From Kordiimonas sediminis (lineage in GTDB: Bacteria > Pseudomonadota > Alphaproteobacteria > Sphingomonadales > Kordiimonadaceae), in assembly GCF_014656395.1 (NCBI RefSeq), contig NZ_BNCI01000001.1, forward strand, positions 1,523,893 through 1,587,892: DNA of 64,000 nt. Reading direction: 5' to 3'. A program made the position numbers and the translations under genes. Below are positions 26,159-35,219 of this stretch, in pieces. The first letter of the stretch is position 1. Every line of letters starts with the position of its first letter. The notes under the pieces were generated by a model. The model was given only the letters and a program-made list of their open reading frames with translations. It did not search any database and was not told the origin of the DNA.

Positions 26159-27388
26159 ATGCAAAAGCCGAAAAAATTTGTCATTCGGATGAGCCTGTTT
26201 CTGGTGGCTGTAATTGCCATCGCGGCTGTGTTGAGCGATCAGATGATGGACGCCTTTATGGCGAATGTAGCGCTTAATGGGGTTATTATTGCAACGCTTG
26301 TCATCGGTATTGTCTTTGCCTATCGCCGCGTCTTTGACCTGACCGGTGAAATAGACTGGATAACCAGTTTCAAACGGCATGATAGTTCGGCTTCCACAGC
26401 ATCTACACCAAAGTTGATGGCCCCTGCTGCCGCTCTTCTTGCTGAACAGGCAGAGGGCAATATGCGCCTTAGTGCCCTGTCCATGCGGTCGGTCCTCGAT
26501 GGTATTGCTTCGAGACTTGAAGAAAGCCGTGAAATAAGCCGTTATTTTACCGGGCTTCTTATTTTTCTAGGTCTTCTGGGTACTTTCTGGGGGCTTTTGG
26601 GAACTATTGGGGCGATTGGTGGCACGATCAAAACGCTGTCGGTTGACGGCAGTGACATGGCCCTGATGTTTGATGAATTGAAAGCAGGGCTGGAAGCGCC
26701 GCTGTCTGGTATGGGGACCGCTTTTTCCTCCTCTTTATTCGGTCTGGCGGGTTCCCTTGTCCTTGGGTTCCTTGATTTGCAGGCATCGCAGGCCCAGACA
26801 CGGTTTTATAATCATGTCGAGGACTGGCTTGCGTCTGTTACCAAATTAAGCCGCGGTGAAATTGCAGACGGTAGCCCGGCGTCGCCTGATGCTTATATGC
26901 ATGCTTTGATGGAACAAACGTCTGAAAGCATTACTAAATTGCACCGTAGCATGAACAGGGAAGCAGATGAAAAACACCAGATGCAGGTGGGGTTGACCGC
27001 GCTTGCAGAATCCCTGTCTGCCATCAGTGACCGGCTGGATGCACAAACGCAGTCGGTGCAACTCGTACAGAAAGAGACGCAGGAAACCAGTTCAAAGTTA
27101 TTGCGTGCCATCGAAGCCATGGCAGCTAAAGAACCCGTTGAGGCTGAACCCGCCCTGGATGAAGCATCACGTCAGCATATTCGTAACCTTGATCTGGGAA
27201 TGAAACGCCTGCTTGAAGAGCAGACACGCAATTCAGAATTTGTTGTGGACGGTTTGCGCAGTGAACTAAAACTTCTATCACGCACACTGGCGGCGGGTAT
27301 GTCAGCCCGCGCAGAAGCAGACCGGGCGGCGAAACTTGGTGGTGTAACCCGGGATGAAGACGGGAAGCCCTGGACCGATGCGGAATAA
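26159..27388 (+). CDS. MotA/TolQ/ExbB-like proton-channel protein with long C-terminal tail
   Basis: 409 residues. Two N-terminal helices (about 9-27 and 38-56), a cytoplasmic stretch, then two helices typical of MotA/ExbB channels: YFTGLLIFLGLLGTFWGLLG (128-147) and FGLAGSLVLGFLDL (about 195-208). A C-terminal tail of some 200 residues is rich in Glu, Gln and Met and probably forms coiled coil. It lies 14 bp upstream of an OmpA/MotB-like partner, so the pair should form a proton-driven stator-like complex in the inner membrane. There are no flagellar, Tol or TonB genes nearby. Function unknown. Confidence 0.85.
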   Translation: MQKPKKFVIRMSLFLVAVIAIAAVLSDQMMDAFMANVALNGVIIATLVIGIVFAYRRVFDLTGEIDWITSFKRHDSSASTASTPKLMAPAAALLAEQAEGNMRLSALSMRSVLDGIASRLEESREISRYFTGLLIFLGLLGTFWGLLGTIGAIGGTIKTLSVDGSDMALMFDELKAGLEAPLSGMGTAFSSSLFGLAGSLVLGFLDLQASQAQTRFYNHVEDWLASVTKLSRGEIADGSPASPDAYMHALMEQTSESITKLHRSMNREADEKHQMQVGLTALAESLSAISDRLDAQTQSVQLVQKETQETSSKLLRAIEAMAAKEPVEAEPALDEASRQHIRNLDLGMKRLLEEQTRNSEFVVDGLRSELKLLSRTLAAGMSARAEADRAAKLGGVTRDEDGKPWTDAE

Positions 27389-27402
27389 GGAGTGCACCTG
27401 AT

Positions 27403-28500
27403 ATGATTGGGGCACGCAAACGCATAGGGGGATCAGGCGGTAGCGATAACAGCTGGCCTGGTTTTGTGGACGCATTATCGACCTTGCTGTTGGTCATTAT
27501 TTTCCTTTTATCCATGTTCGTTCTGGCCCAGTTCTTTCTGGGGCAGGCACTGACCGGGCGTGAGCAGGCACTTGCTGAGCTACGGGGGCAGGTTGCAGAG
27601 CTGGGCAATCTTTTGAAAATGGAGCGGCAGGCGAACACAAGCCTGCGTGACAGTATGGCAGAATTGTCAGCTAGTCTGACTGCAGCAAATGCTGATCGGG
27701 ACCGATTGACCGCAGAACTTGAAGGGACAAAAGCTGCGCTTGAGGGTTCCAGCTCCCGCCTGTCAGAGCTCTCTGAAACTTATGAAGCGCTGGAAGCAGA
27801 GGCGCAGACGTTACGGACCCAGAATAAAATTTCAGCGGAAGCTTTGTCAGAAGAACAGGTGATATCGGCCCGTGCACGGGCAGAGGTCGCGCGGTTGCAG
27901 CGTGATATTTCTGCACTGCGCGAACAGCTTGCGCGTCTGGAGACGGCGCTGGAGACCAGCGAAGAACGCGACCGTCGCAATCAGGCGGTTATCGTTGATT
28001 TGGGCCGCAGGCTGAACCGGGCACTTGCAAGCAAGGTTGAGGAACTGGCTGGATACAGATCAGAATTTTTTGGCAGGCTGAAAGAGGTCTTGTCAACGCG
28101 CCCAGAAATACGGATCGAGGGCGACCGTTTTGTCTTCGCAAGCGAGCTGTTGTTTGCCTCGGCAAGTGCGGAACTTGGCCCGGAAGGGCGCGCAGAACTG
28201 AGGAAGTTTGCCGAAACGCTGATGGCTATTTCAAAGGAAATACCGCCGGAGCTAAACTGGATACTGCGTATTGATGGCCACACAGATAATAGGCCAATCT
28301 CGAATTATCAGTTTAAAAATAACTGGGAGCTGTCCTCGGCTCGCGCCATTTCTGTTGTTCAGTTTCTAATATCAGCGGGTGTTCCTGCTAATCGTTTGGC
28401 AGCCGCAGGGTTTGGCGAACACCAGCCGATTGACCCCGGAGAAGATGCATTTGCACTGTCCCGTAACAGACGCATAGAGATGCGACTGACACAGCGATGA
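27403..28500 (+). CDS. MotB/OmpA-like peptidoglycan-binding protein with long coiled coil
   Basis: 365 residues: a short cytoplasmic N-terminus, one transmembrane helix (about 24-46, with the Asp of FVDALS in the position of the MotB proton-binding Asp), a long heptad-rich coiled coil (about 50-195), and a C-terminal OmpA domain. The OmpA domain shows RIDGHTDNRPI, NNWELSSARAISVVQFL, RLAAAGFGEHQPI and NRRIEMRL, the peptidoglycan-binding fold. It should span the periplasm and anchor the MotA/ExbB-like partner to the wall. Start: AAGGAG, then ATG at 27403. Confidence 0.88.
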   Translation: MIGARKRIGGSGGSDNSWPGFVDALSTLLLVIIFLLSMFVLAQFFLGQALTGREQALAELRGQVAELGNLLKMERQANTSLRDSMAELSASLTAANADRDRLTAELEGTKAALEGSSSRLSELSETYEALEAEAQTLRTQNKISAEALSEEQVISARARAEVARLQRDISALREQLARLETALETSEERDRRNQAVIVDLGRRLNRALASKVEELAGYRSEFFGRLKEVLSTRPEIRIEGDRFVFASELLFASASAELGPEGRAELRKFAETLMAISKEIPPELNWILRIDGHTDNRPISNYQFKNNWELSSARAISVVQFLISAGVPANRLAAAGFGEHQPIDPGEDAFALSRNRRIEMRLTQR

Positions 28501-28543
28501 TGAGGTCCTGATAAATACCGGCGAGACTTGAGGAGGGTATCAC

Positions 28544-29581
28544 GTGAGCAGATATTTACTATCGCTAGTCTTCCTGGCAGGAGTGCTGTCTGGCCCGGGT
28601 GCTGGCACGGAAGATGATCAAACGGTATCGCCGATCAATTCAGTCGTCAGTAAACTTGAACGCGGCGACTATGAAGGTGTGAATGGTATGATGATCACGC
28701 ATGGTGGTCGTACCTGGGTAGCCTATAGCCCCAAAGGAAACCCGGTCAGAAAACAGGATATTCGCTCCGCTACCAAGAGCATCACGGCGATACTCGTGGG
28801 AGAACTTTTGGAAGACAAGCGCCTAAAAAGCGTGAAGGTGAGGGTTGCAGATATTCTGCCGGAAGAATTCGCTCATATGGAAAAGGATGATCCCAGACGC
28901 AGCATACAGGTTCGTGATTTGCTGACCATGCAGTCTGGCCTTGCTTGCGATGACTGGGTGCCATCTTCGGTCGGGCAGGAAGATAAAATGTACAAGACCA
29001 ACGACTGGGCCGCTTTCATCCTGTCGCAGCCTGTGGCCTATGAACGCGGTCAGCATTTTAGTTATTGTACGGGCGGTGTTGTCCTGCTTGGGCGCCTCTT
29101 GGAGAAACTATCGGGCCAGCCAGTGCCGGAGTTCGCACGTGAAAGATTGTTTGCCCCGCTCGGGATTAACGGTGAGAAGTGGGATAAAACGCCCAAAGGA
29201 TTTACCGACACAGGCGGACATTTGCGTATAACGCTTGCCGACTTGCACAAGATTGGTCTGTTGGTGCAGCAGGGCGGCGTTTGGGAGGGTGTTCAGCTTA
29301 TCGAACCTGATTGGTTGTCAGAGATGACCAGCAAGCATGCGTCCGTGCCAGGACGGAGAGAGACTTACGGCTATTTATGGTGGCGCATGATGTTCCCGGC
29401 AGGCGAGGGTAAAGAGGTGTTGGCACTTTACGCCCACGGTAATGGCGGCAACTTTACCTTCTTCTTTCCTGATCTTGATTTGGTGGCAACTTTTACGGCA
29501 ACGAATTATGGAAGCCGAAAGCAGTTTATTCCCATGAGAATATTGATGCAGGAGATATTGCCTGCCCTGACAGCAAGGTAG
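28544..29581 (+). CDS. Serine hydrolase, beta-lactamase family (class C / esterase type)
   Basis: 345 residues, exported (signal peptide about 1-20). The nucleophile motif S-x-x-K is SATKS; the Tyr motif is YCTGG, where YxN is replaced by YCT. The domain order is that of penicillin-binding-protein-like esterases and class C lactamases. RDLLTMQSGLACD is the usual helical block after the active site. The GTG start is chosen because AGGAGGG lies 6 nt upstream. Substrate may be a peptide, ester or beta-lactam; resistance is not implied. It follows the stator-like pair by 43 bp. Confidence 0.87.
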   Translation: MSRYLLSLVFLAGVLSGPGAGTEDDQTVSPINSVVSKLERGDYEGVNGMMITHGGRTWVAYSPKGNPVRKQDIRSATKSITAILVGELLEDKRLKSVKVRVADILPEEFAHMEKDDPRRSIQVRDLLTMQSGLACDDWVPSSVGQEDKMYKTNDWAAFILSQPVAYERGQHFSYCTGGVVLLGRLLEKLSGQPVPEFARERLFAPLGINGEKWDKTPKGFTDTGGHLRITLADLHKIGLLVQQGGVWEGVQLIEPDWLSEMTSKHASVPGRRETYGYLWWRMMFPAGEGKEVLALYAHGNGGNFTFFFPDLDLVATFTATNYGSRKQFIPMRILMQEILPALTAR

Positions 29582-29709
29582 AGAATTTTTACTTTGTCAC
29601 AAAGTTGGCGAATTTTATCAGTAGGGTGTCAGCCTCAGGGTAAGATGAGGTCTTGAACCTTATAAAATAATTCCTACTTAATAATCAGGCATTTCAAGGG
29701 AGAGAAACA

Positions 29710-30180
29710 ATGCGCACACCATATTTACGTTCAATGTCAGTACTGGGGCTTGCCGCTTTGGGGCTGGTTGCATGTGGTGACAATTCATCCGATACTAATT
29801 CTGCACCAGCACAGGAAGCGGAGCAGGTTGCCAATCAAACAGCTGATGACAGCAAGTCCATGATGGATACTGCCAAGGATATGGCGAAAGAAACTGTCGA
29901 AAAAGTTGCTGAGTCTGTCAAGCTGGATACATCCAGTGTTGAAGCGTTCAAAGCAAGCCTTGCCAATATGAAGGCGCAGCTTTCTGACGCTGATCAGGGT
30001 AAGTTGACGGAAGCAGTCGCAGCACTTGGCAAGAAGGCTGTTGCCGAAAACAAAGATGGTTTGATGGGCGCAGCGAAAGACATGGTTTCTGGCGGTGCTG
30101 AGGATAGCATCTTGAAGAAATTCGGTGACCAGTTGGACGGTATGACGTTCGACGAGCTTCTGGCATTCGCCAATACATAA
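29710..30180 (+). CDS. Small lipoprotein
   Basis: 156 residues beginning with a lipoprotein signal peptide and lipobox LVAC (cysteine near residue 22), so it is likely anchored in the inner or outer membrane. The mature part opens with a Ser/Asn/Glu-rich linker, then an alanine- and lysine-rich helical region (MDTAKDMAKETVEKVAESVK) that could form an amphipathic helix or coiled coil, and ends DGMTFDELLAFANT. No recognised enzyme motif. GGGAGAGAAACA precedes the ATG. It ends at a bidirectional terminator shared with the ABC exporter. Confidence 0.8.
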   Translation: MRTPYLRSMSVLGLAALGLVACGDNSSDTNSAPAQEAEQVANQTADDSKSMMDTAKDMAKETVEKVAESVKLDTSSVEAFKASLANMKAQLSDADQGKLTEAVAALGKKAVAENKDGLMGAAKDMVSGGAEDSILKKFGDQLDGMTFDELLAFANT

Positions 30181-30210
30181 GCTGCACATTCAAACAGCTT
30201 CTGAATTTAG

Positions 30211-30240
30211 AAAAGCCCCGATCAATGTCGGGGCTTTTTA
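30211..30240. terminator. Bidirectional Rho-independent terminator
   Basis: AAAAGCCCCGA pairs with TCGGGGCTTTT around TCAATG. It has A and T tracts on both sides and serves the lipoprotein gene (+) and the ABC exporter (-). Confidence 0.9.
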
Positions 30241-30255
30241 TGTTAGCAGAGCTAT

Positions 30256-32040
30256 TTAATGCATACTGCCGAATTGTAGATCTGCCAGGCGTTTATAAAG
30301 ACCGTCTTTTCGAGACAATTCATCGTGCGTGCCTTCGGCAACAATCCGGCCTTCATCCATGACGATAATGCGGTCTGCCTTTTTGACAGTTGCAAGTCGG
30401 TGGGCGATTACGATGGTGGTCCGACCCTCCATCAGATGTTCCAGTGCTTCCTGAACTTTCAGTTCTGATTCTGCATCAAGGGCACTTGTAGCTTCGTCCA
30501 GTAGAAGAACAGGTGCATCCCGCAGGATGGCCCGGGCGATCGCCAGCCTTTGACGCTGGCCCCCGGACAGGCGGGCTCCCCGTTCACCAAGCACGGTGTC
30601 AAAACCATTCTCGGAGGCTTCAATAAATTCAAGGGCGGCGGCGGCTTTTGCTGCTGCCCGCACTTCTTCGTCAGTGGCTTCCAGTCGACCATAGCGAATA
30701 TTCTCTGCAATTGTGTCAGCAAAGATGATCGTCTCCTGGGGGACGAAAGACAGATGAGAGCGAAAGTCCTCTGGTGACGTGCTGGCAATATTAACGCCGT
30801 CCAGCGTTACCTGTCCATTCTGCGGGTCGTAAAACCGTAACAAGAGCTGGAGGACAGTTGTTTTACCTGCACCCGACGGCCCGACAAGCGCAACAGTTTC
30901 GCCTGGGCTTAGTGATAATGAGAAATCCTGGAGGGCAGCCACAGACGGTTTCATCGGGTAGAAGAATGTTACCTCGTCATAATTGATTGCACCTTTAACG
31001 GGCGCAGGCAGTGCAACAGGATTGGCTGGCGGTTTAATCTTTGACTCAGCAGACAGTAGTTCGGTCAGTCTGCCCGCAGCACCGGCAGCGCGCTGCAGTT
31101 CACTGTAAACTTCAGAAAGGGCGCCAAACGCCCCGGCAACAAACATGGCCTGCATAATAAAGGCAGCCATTTCGCCACCGGTCATGGTGCCGCTGATAAC
31201 ATCCTGAATTCCCTCATACAGGACAAGGGCGATGGCACCAAATACCAAAAAGATCATGATGGCGGTTAGCCATGCCCGTAACTTTATGCGCAATTTGGCG
31301 GCAGAGAAGGCATCGTCAACACTGTCGCCAAAACGTCTGGTTTCTTCATTTTCACGGGTGAAAGCCTGAACAATATTGATCGCCGCCAGCGATTCGTTTG
31401 CGCGTGCGCCCACATCGGCGACTTTGTCCTGACTTGTACGGCTAAGCTTGCGGACACGGCGCCCCATATAAATGATGGTGAACACTGCGATCGGAATCAC
31501 GACCAGGATAAGTGCGACCAGTTTGGGCGACATGATAAAAAGACTGATGGTGCCGCCAATGGCGATCAGTAAATTACGGGCCCAGATAGAAACACTGGAG
31601 CCGACGATTGACTGAATAAGCGTTGTGTCTGCTGTTAGCCGCGAGACAATTTCACCGGGTCTGTTTTCTTCAAAAAACTCTGGGGACAGGGTGATCAGTC
31701 GTTCGTAGACCGCCTTGCGGATGTCGGCGACAACCCGTTCCCCGATCCAGGTGACAAAGTAGAACCGTAGTGCCGTTGAGGATGCCATAACAGCAACAAT
31801 GATAACAAAAACAAGGAAGTAGCGGTCAACTGTCTCTGCATTTTGTGCGGTGAAGCCCTTGTCAATAATGTCACGAAACGCAAGAGGAATACCGAGAACG
31901 GTACCGGCTGCAATGACAAGAAAGAAGGCCGCAAGTGCGACGCGAACCTTATACCGGCCAATGTAAGACCACAAGGTTTTGAGGTTCGCCAGTTTGCCTT
32001 TTGGGGGCTGATGTTCTGTACGTGTGGAGGTGTCTGCCAT
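30256..32040 (-). CDS. ABC transporter, fused permease/ATPase (MsbA-like)
   Basis: 594-residue half-transporter: six helices in the first 330 or so residues, with a typical cytoplasmic coupling region, then a nucleotide-binding domain. Walker A is GPSGAGKTT, the Q-loop is FVPQETIIF, the signature is LSGGQRQRL, Walker B is VLLLDEATSALD, and the H-loop is VIAHRLATV. It works as a homodimer. Homologues export lipid A (MsbA), other lipids or drugs; without glycan or lipid genes nearby the substrate is not assigned. It ends at the bidirectional terminator and is divergent from rpmE. Confidence 0.92.
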   Translation of the reverse strand: MADTSTRTEHQPPKGKLANLKTLWSYIGRYKVRVALAAFFLVIAAGTVLGIPLAFRDIIDKGFTAQNAETVDRYFLVFVIIVAVMASSTALRFYFVTWIGERVVADIRKAVYERLITLSPEFFEENRPGEIVSRLTADTTLIQSIVGSSVSIWARNLLIAIGGTISLFIMSPKLVALILVVIPIAVFTIIYMGRRVRKLSRTSQDKVADVGARANESLAAINIVQAFTRENEETRRFGDSVDDAFSAAKLRIKLRAWLTAIMIFLVFGAIALVLYEGIQDVISGTMTGGEMAAFIMQAMFVAGAFGALSEVYSELQRAAGAAGRLTELLSAESKIKPPANPVALPAPVKGAINYDEVTFFYPMKPSVAALQDFSLSLSPGETVALVGPSGAGKTTVLQLLLRFYDPQNGQVTLDGVNIASTSPEDFRSHLSFVPQETIIFADTIAENIRYGRLEATDEEVRAAAKAAAALEFIEASENGFDTVLGERGARLSGGQRQRLAIARAILRDAPVLLLDEATSALDAESELKVQEALEHLMEGRTTIVIAHRLATVKKADRIIVMDEGRIVAEGTHDELSRKDGLYKRLADLQFGSMH

Positions 32041-32249
32041 TGTCTGTCGATCTTGCTTTATTATTCTTGGGCTTGTTTATATATTTTCTCTATATGGACC
32101 ATTCGGACTGGAAATGAAATCCCTGTGCCGTGTAAAAATATGCATAGCTGCTATTTCTCTGAAACAGGCACGGACAAAAAATGACAATAGTGGCTTGCCA
32201 AGCAGATAAATTTCTCCTATATGGTCGGCTCGTTTTTGGAGATATGACC

Positions 32250-32474
32250 ATGAAGCAAGATATTCATCCCGATTACCACACTATCACTGTGGCTATGACT
32301 GACGGGACAACTTTTGAGACTCGTTCTACTTGGGGCTCGGAAGGTGACACGCTTACACTTGAGATTGACCCTAAGTCCCACCCAGCGTGGACTGGTGGTA
32401 CCCGTACTGTTCTTGAAGGCGGCCAGGTTGCTCGCTTTAACAAGCGCTTCGGTAACTTCTCTCTCAAGAAATAA
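32250..32474 (+). CDS. rpmE: 50S ribosomal protein L31
   Basis: 74-residue L31 protein starting [10 protein letters not shown]. It bridges the two subunits in bacterial ribosomes. It has no cysteine, so it is the zinc-independent (C-) form, as is usual in alphaproteobacteria. The ATG at 32250 is preferred because GGAG lies 8 nt upstream, whereas the ATG at 32244 is too close to it. Followed by a strong terminator. Confidence 0.94.
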   Translation: MKQDIHPDYHTITVAMTDGTTFETRSTWGSEGDTLTLEIDPKSHPAWTGGTRTVLEGGQVARFNKRFGNFSLKK

Positions 32475-32785
32475 GGCGTATCCTGTAAGGGAAACCGTCG
32501 ACAGTTTTATCAAAGGCACTCTGATCCGTCAGGGTGCCTTTTTTATTGGTCGCTCTCACCGACAGAATCGGAGGCGCCAGCAGGCAAATCAGTATATCAG
32601 ACTGAATCTGTCTTTTTGTTGTAATAATGTAACACATCAATGGAATGTGTATGGTCGAACGTATGGCGCTGGCCGTGTTCTGTATCTTTTCCACCCCGCA
32701 GTATGTAGAAGCTTTGATGCTGTTTGGTCGGGAGAAGCCAAGCAGTTTTTTGATGAAGCTTTTTTACAGTTTTGAGGGGAATTTA
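32475..32785. other. Intergenic region of 311 bp between rpmE and the TonB receptor
   Basis: Begins with the rpmE terminator. Beyond it there is AT-rich sequence (with TAATAAT at about 32623) that probably holds the receptor's promoter, but no box pair is convincing. The in-frame extension of the receptor ORF to 32645 lacks an RBS and signal peptide. Confidence 0.5.
32512..32545 (+). terminator. Rho-independent terminator after rpmE
   Basis: GGCAC-CTGA pairs with TCAG-GTGCC, with single mismatches, and is followed by TTTTTT. Confidence 0.82.
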
Positions 32786-34960
32786 ATGTCCGCAGTAGAC
32801 AAGAAATTTTTAGTGGGGCTGCTTGCCTCGACAGCTCTGAGTGTTGGTGTTACGAGTGGTTCTGTTTCTGCACAGGAGGCCTCTCAGGCTTCTGGTGCTG
32901 CAGATATTCTTATTGAAGAAGTAATGGTCTATGGTACCAAGCGTTCTGCCGCTGAAAGTGCGCAGGGCGTACCAGCACAGATCGCTGCCTTTGGTACGCG
33001 TCAGTTGGAAGCACGTCAGGTGATTTCACTTGAAGACCTTGCAATGGCGTCACCGAACATTGCACTGGACGGTATTGGTACAACCCCAGGCGTTGCAAAC
33101 TTCACTGTGCGCGGCCTTGGTATCAACAGTTCCATCCCGTCTATTGATCCAGCCGTTGGTGTGTTTGTCGACGGTGTGTATCTGGGAAGCACTTTTGGTG
33201 TTATCACCGATATGTTTGATGTGGAATCTGTAGAAATCCACAAGGGTCCACAAGGTGTTCTGTTTGGCCGTAACGTGACAGGCGGTGCGGTGCTTCTGCG
33301 CTCACGTCGTCCAGACGGTGAAACACGTGTTCGCGGTAAGGTGGGTATCGAAAGTGGCCTTCAGAAAATGGTCGGTTTGTCGGTTGAAGGCTCCTTGAGC
33401 GAAACGGTTTCTGCGAAACTGGCTGTTCAGTATAAAGACGATAACGGCTACTTCGATAATGAAACCGTAGACCGCAAGGTTGGCAAAGACGAAACATTAC
33501 TCGTTCGCCCGATGATCGTTTACTCGCCAAGTGACCGTTTTGAAACAACGGTAATTTGGGAGCACGGTGAGAAAAAAGGCGACGGTCCTATCGATCAGGA
33601 TTCGTCTCTAAACACGCCTGCGGATCCGTCCAAAGATATCAAGACGGTCTCTGATGAGCCGGGTTTTGTTGATCTTGACTGGGATCAGATCACGGTTGAA
33701 TCTCGTTTGGACCTTGGTGTTGGTTCTATCACCAACGTATTTGGATATCGTGACCTGAGCCATAGTGGCCTGAGCGATATCGACAGCACGGCGCTTAACC
33801 TGTTCCATGCAACAACGTCTACAGAGTATGAGCAGATTTCCAACGAAATCCGCTATAACGCGATGGTTCGTGATAACTGGGAGCTGACAACTGGCTTCTT
33901 CTACTTCAGTGCTGATCTGGATTATAAAGAAGGCCGGTCACTTGTCTTCGGCTCCACTGAAATCGGCGGTGGCGGCACACAGGACCACGAAACCTGGGGT
34001 GCGTTCATCAACAACTATGTGGACCTGTCTGATCGTGTGACACTGCAGGCTGGCTTGCGCTACTCTTCTGAGAAGAAGGACGCAATTGTACGCCCGCTGG
34101 GTACCTGTGATTTTGAGTTCACCACTTGCGGTGCAGGCAACACAGACAATGATAAATGGACGAACTGGTCACCAAAGCTGGGTGTTCAGTATGCGCTGGA
34201 TGATGATAAAACACTCTATGCACACTGGGCGAGAAGCTACCGTGCAGGTGGATATAACTTCCGGTCGCCGCTACCGAATCCAAAAGCATTTGACCCAGAG
34301 CGTGTAGATAGTCTGGAAGCCGGTTTGAAAGCCAAGTTCATGGACAACCGTGTACGTTTCAATGCAGCAGCCTTCTATAACAAGATCAATAACATGCAGC
34401 GTGAAGTAAACCTGGCTGATCCTGTTGTTGGTGTATTCCAGGATATCGCGAATACAGCGAACGGTCGTTTGATCGGTTTTGAGGCTGATACTGTCATCAT
34501 GGTGACGGATAATTTCGTGATCAATGCTGGTCTTGGCTACATGGATGACAAATATACTGACGTACTGGTTGACTTGTCAGGTGACGGCGTTCTGGATCAG
34601 ACAGATCTGGATCTACGGTTCCCACGTGTTGCAAAATGGACGTACAATCTTGGCTTCACATACGATATTCAGCTGGATTCTGGTGTAATCACGGCACGCG
34701 GTGACTATAGCTACCGCTCACGTTCACCATACACAGACCGTAACCATGCCTGGTTCAACACGCGTGAAGAACTGAATGCGGGTCTTAGCTACGAGCCACA
34801 TTCTGGTAACTGGACCTTGGCACTGTACGCGAAGAACCTAACAGACGAAGCCGTAATCGGCGGTGTCACTGTCTTGCCGTTTGGTAGCTTTGGCGGGAAC
34901 TATTTCTCCCCAATGCTGAAGGGTCGTCGTTACGGTGCGGAGCTTCGCTTCGAATTCTAG
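32786..34960 (+). CDS. TonB-dependent outer-membrane receptor
   Basis: 724 residues with a signal peptide (about 1-30, ending VSA) and a TonB-box/plug region (IEEVMVYGTKRS). The plug domain holds GVFVDGVYLG and RNVTGGAVLLRSRRPDG; a large C-terminal beta-barrel (NLTDEAVIGG, KGRRYGAELRFEF ending in Phe) follows. It imports a ligand energised by TonB; the ligand is unknown. The start at 32786 has GAGGGGAA upstream and gives a proper signal peptide. It appears to be monocistronic, with a terminator after it. Confidence 0.93.
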   Translation: MSAVDKKFLVGLLASTALSVGVTSGSVSAQEASQASGAADILIEEVMVYGTKRSAAESAQGVPAQIAAFGTRQLEARQVISLEDLAMASPNIALDGIGTTPGVANFTVRGLGINSSIPSIDPAVGVFVDGVYLGSTFGVITDMFDVESVEIHKGPQGVLFGRNVTGGAVLLRSRRPDGETRVRGKVGIESGLQKMVGLSVEGSLSETVSAKLAVQYKDDNGYFDNETVDRKVGKDETLLVRPMIVYSPSDRFETTVIWEHGEKKGDGPIDQDSSLNTPADPSKDIKTVSDEPGFVDLDWDQITVESRLDLGVGSITNVFGYRDLSHSGLSDIDSTALNLFHATTSTEYEQISNEIRYNAMVRDNWELTTGFFYFSADLDYKEGRSLVFGSTEIGGGGTQDHETWGAFINNYVDLSDRVTLQAGLRYSSEKKDAIVRPLGTCDFEFTTCGAGNTDNDKWTNWSPKLGVQYALDDDKTLYAHWARSYRAGGYNFRSPLPNPKAFDPERVDSLEAGLKAKFMDNRVRFNAAAFYNKINNMQREVNLADPVVGVFQDIANTANGRLIGFEADTVIMVTDNFVINAGLGYMDDKYTDVLVDLSGDGVLDQTDLDLRFPRVAKWTYNLGFTYDIQLDSGVITARGDYSYRSRSPYTDRNHAWFNTREELNAGLSYEPHSGNWTLALYAKNLTDEAVIGGVTVLPFGSFGGNYFSPMLKGRRYGAELRFEF

Positions 34961-34985
34961 ATGCGACAATCAGCGACATGAAATT

Positions 34986-35016
34986 GGGCATCCCGTTTGG
35001 TCGGGGTGCCTTTTTT
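34986..35016 (+). terminator. Rho-independent terminator after the TonB receptor
   Basis: GGCA-CCCG pairs with CGGG-TGCC around TTTGGT, followed by TTTTTT. Confidence 0.82.
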
Positions 35017-35219
35017 CTTGGGGCAGCATACTGTAGCTATTGCATGGTGCCTGTCAGACTTTGGGCGTACGACAGTACACTGATATCTCAGCTCAACTAA
35101 TTTAATAAACTTTATATTGTCCCCTGCCTTGATGATCGCCTATGGTGTGCGTCATCTTTAATTTAATCAATTAAATCTGTTTTCAAACTGGGGAACAGTG
35201 GAAACGTGGGGAGTTACCA

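Noticed and set aside
26159-28500. Zorya-type antiphage system (ZorA/ZorB-like pair)
   Set aside because: The channel and OmpA genes look similar in layout, but the following gene is a serine hydrolase and no ZorC, ZorD or ZorE-like gene is present.
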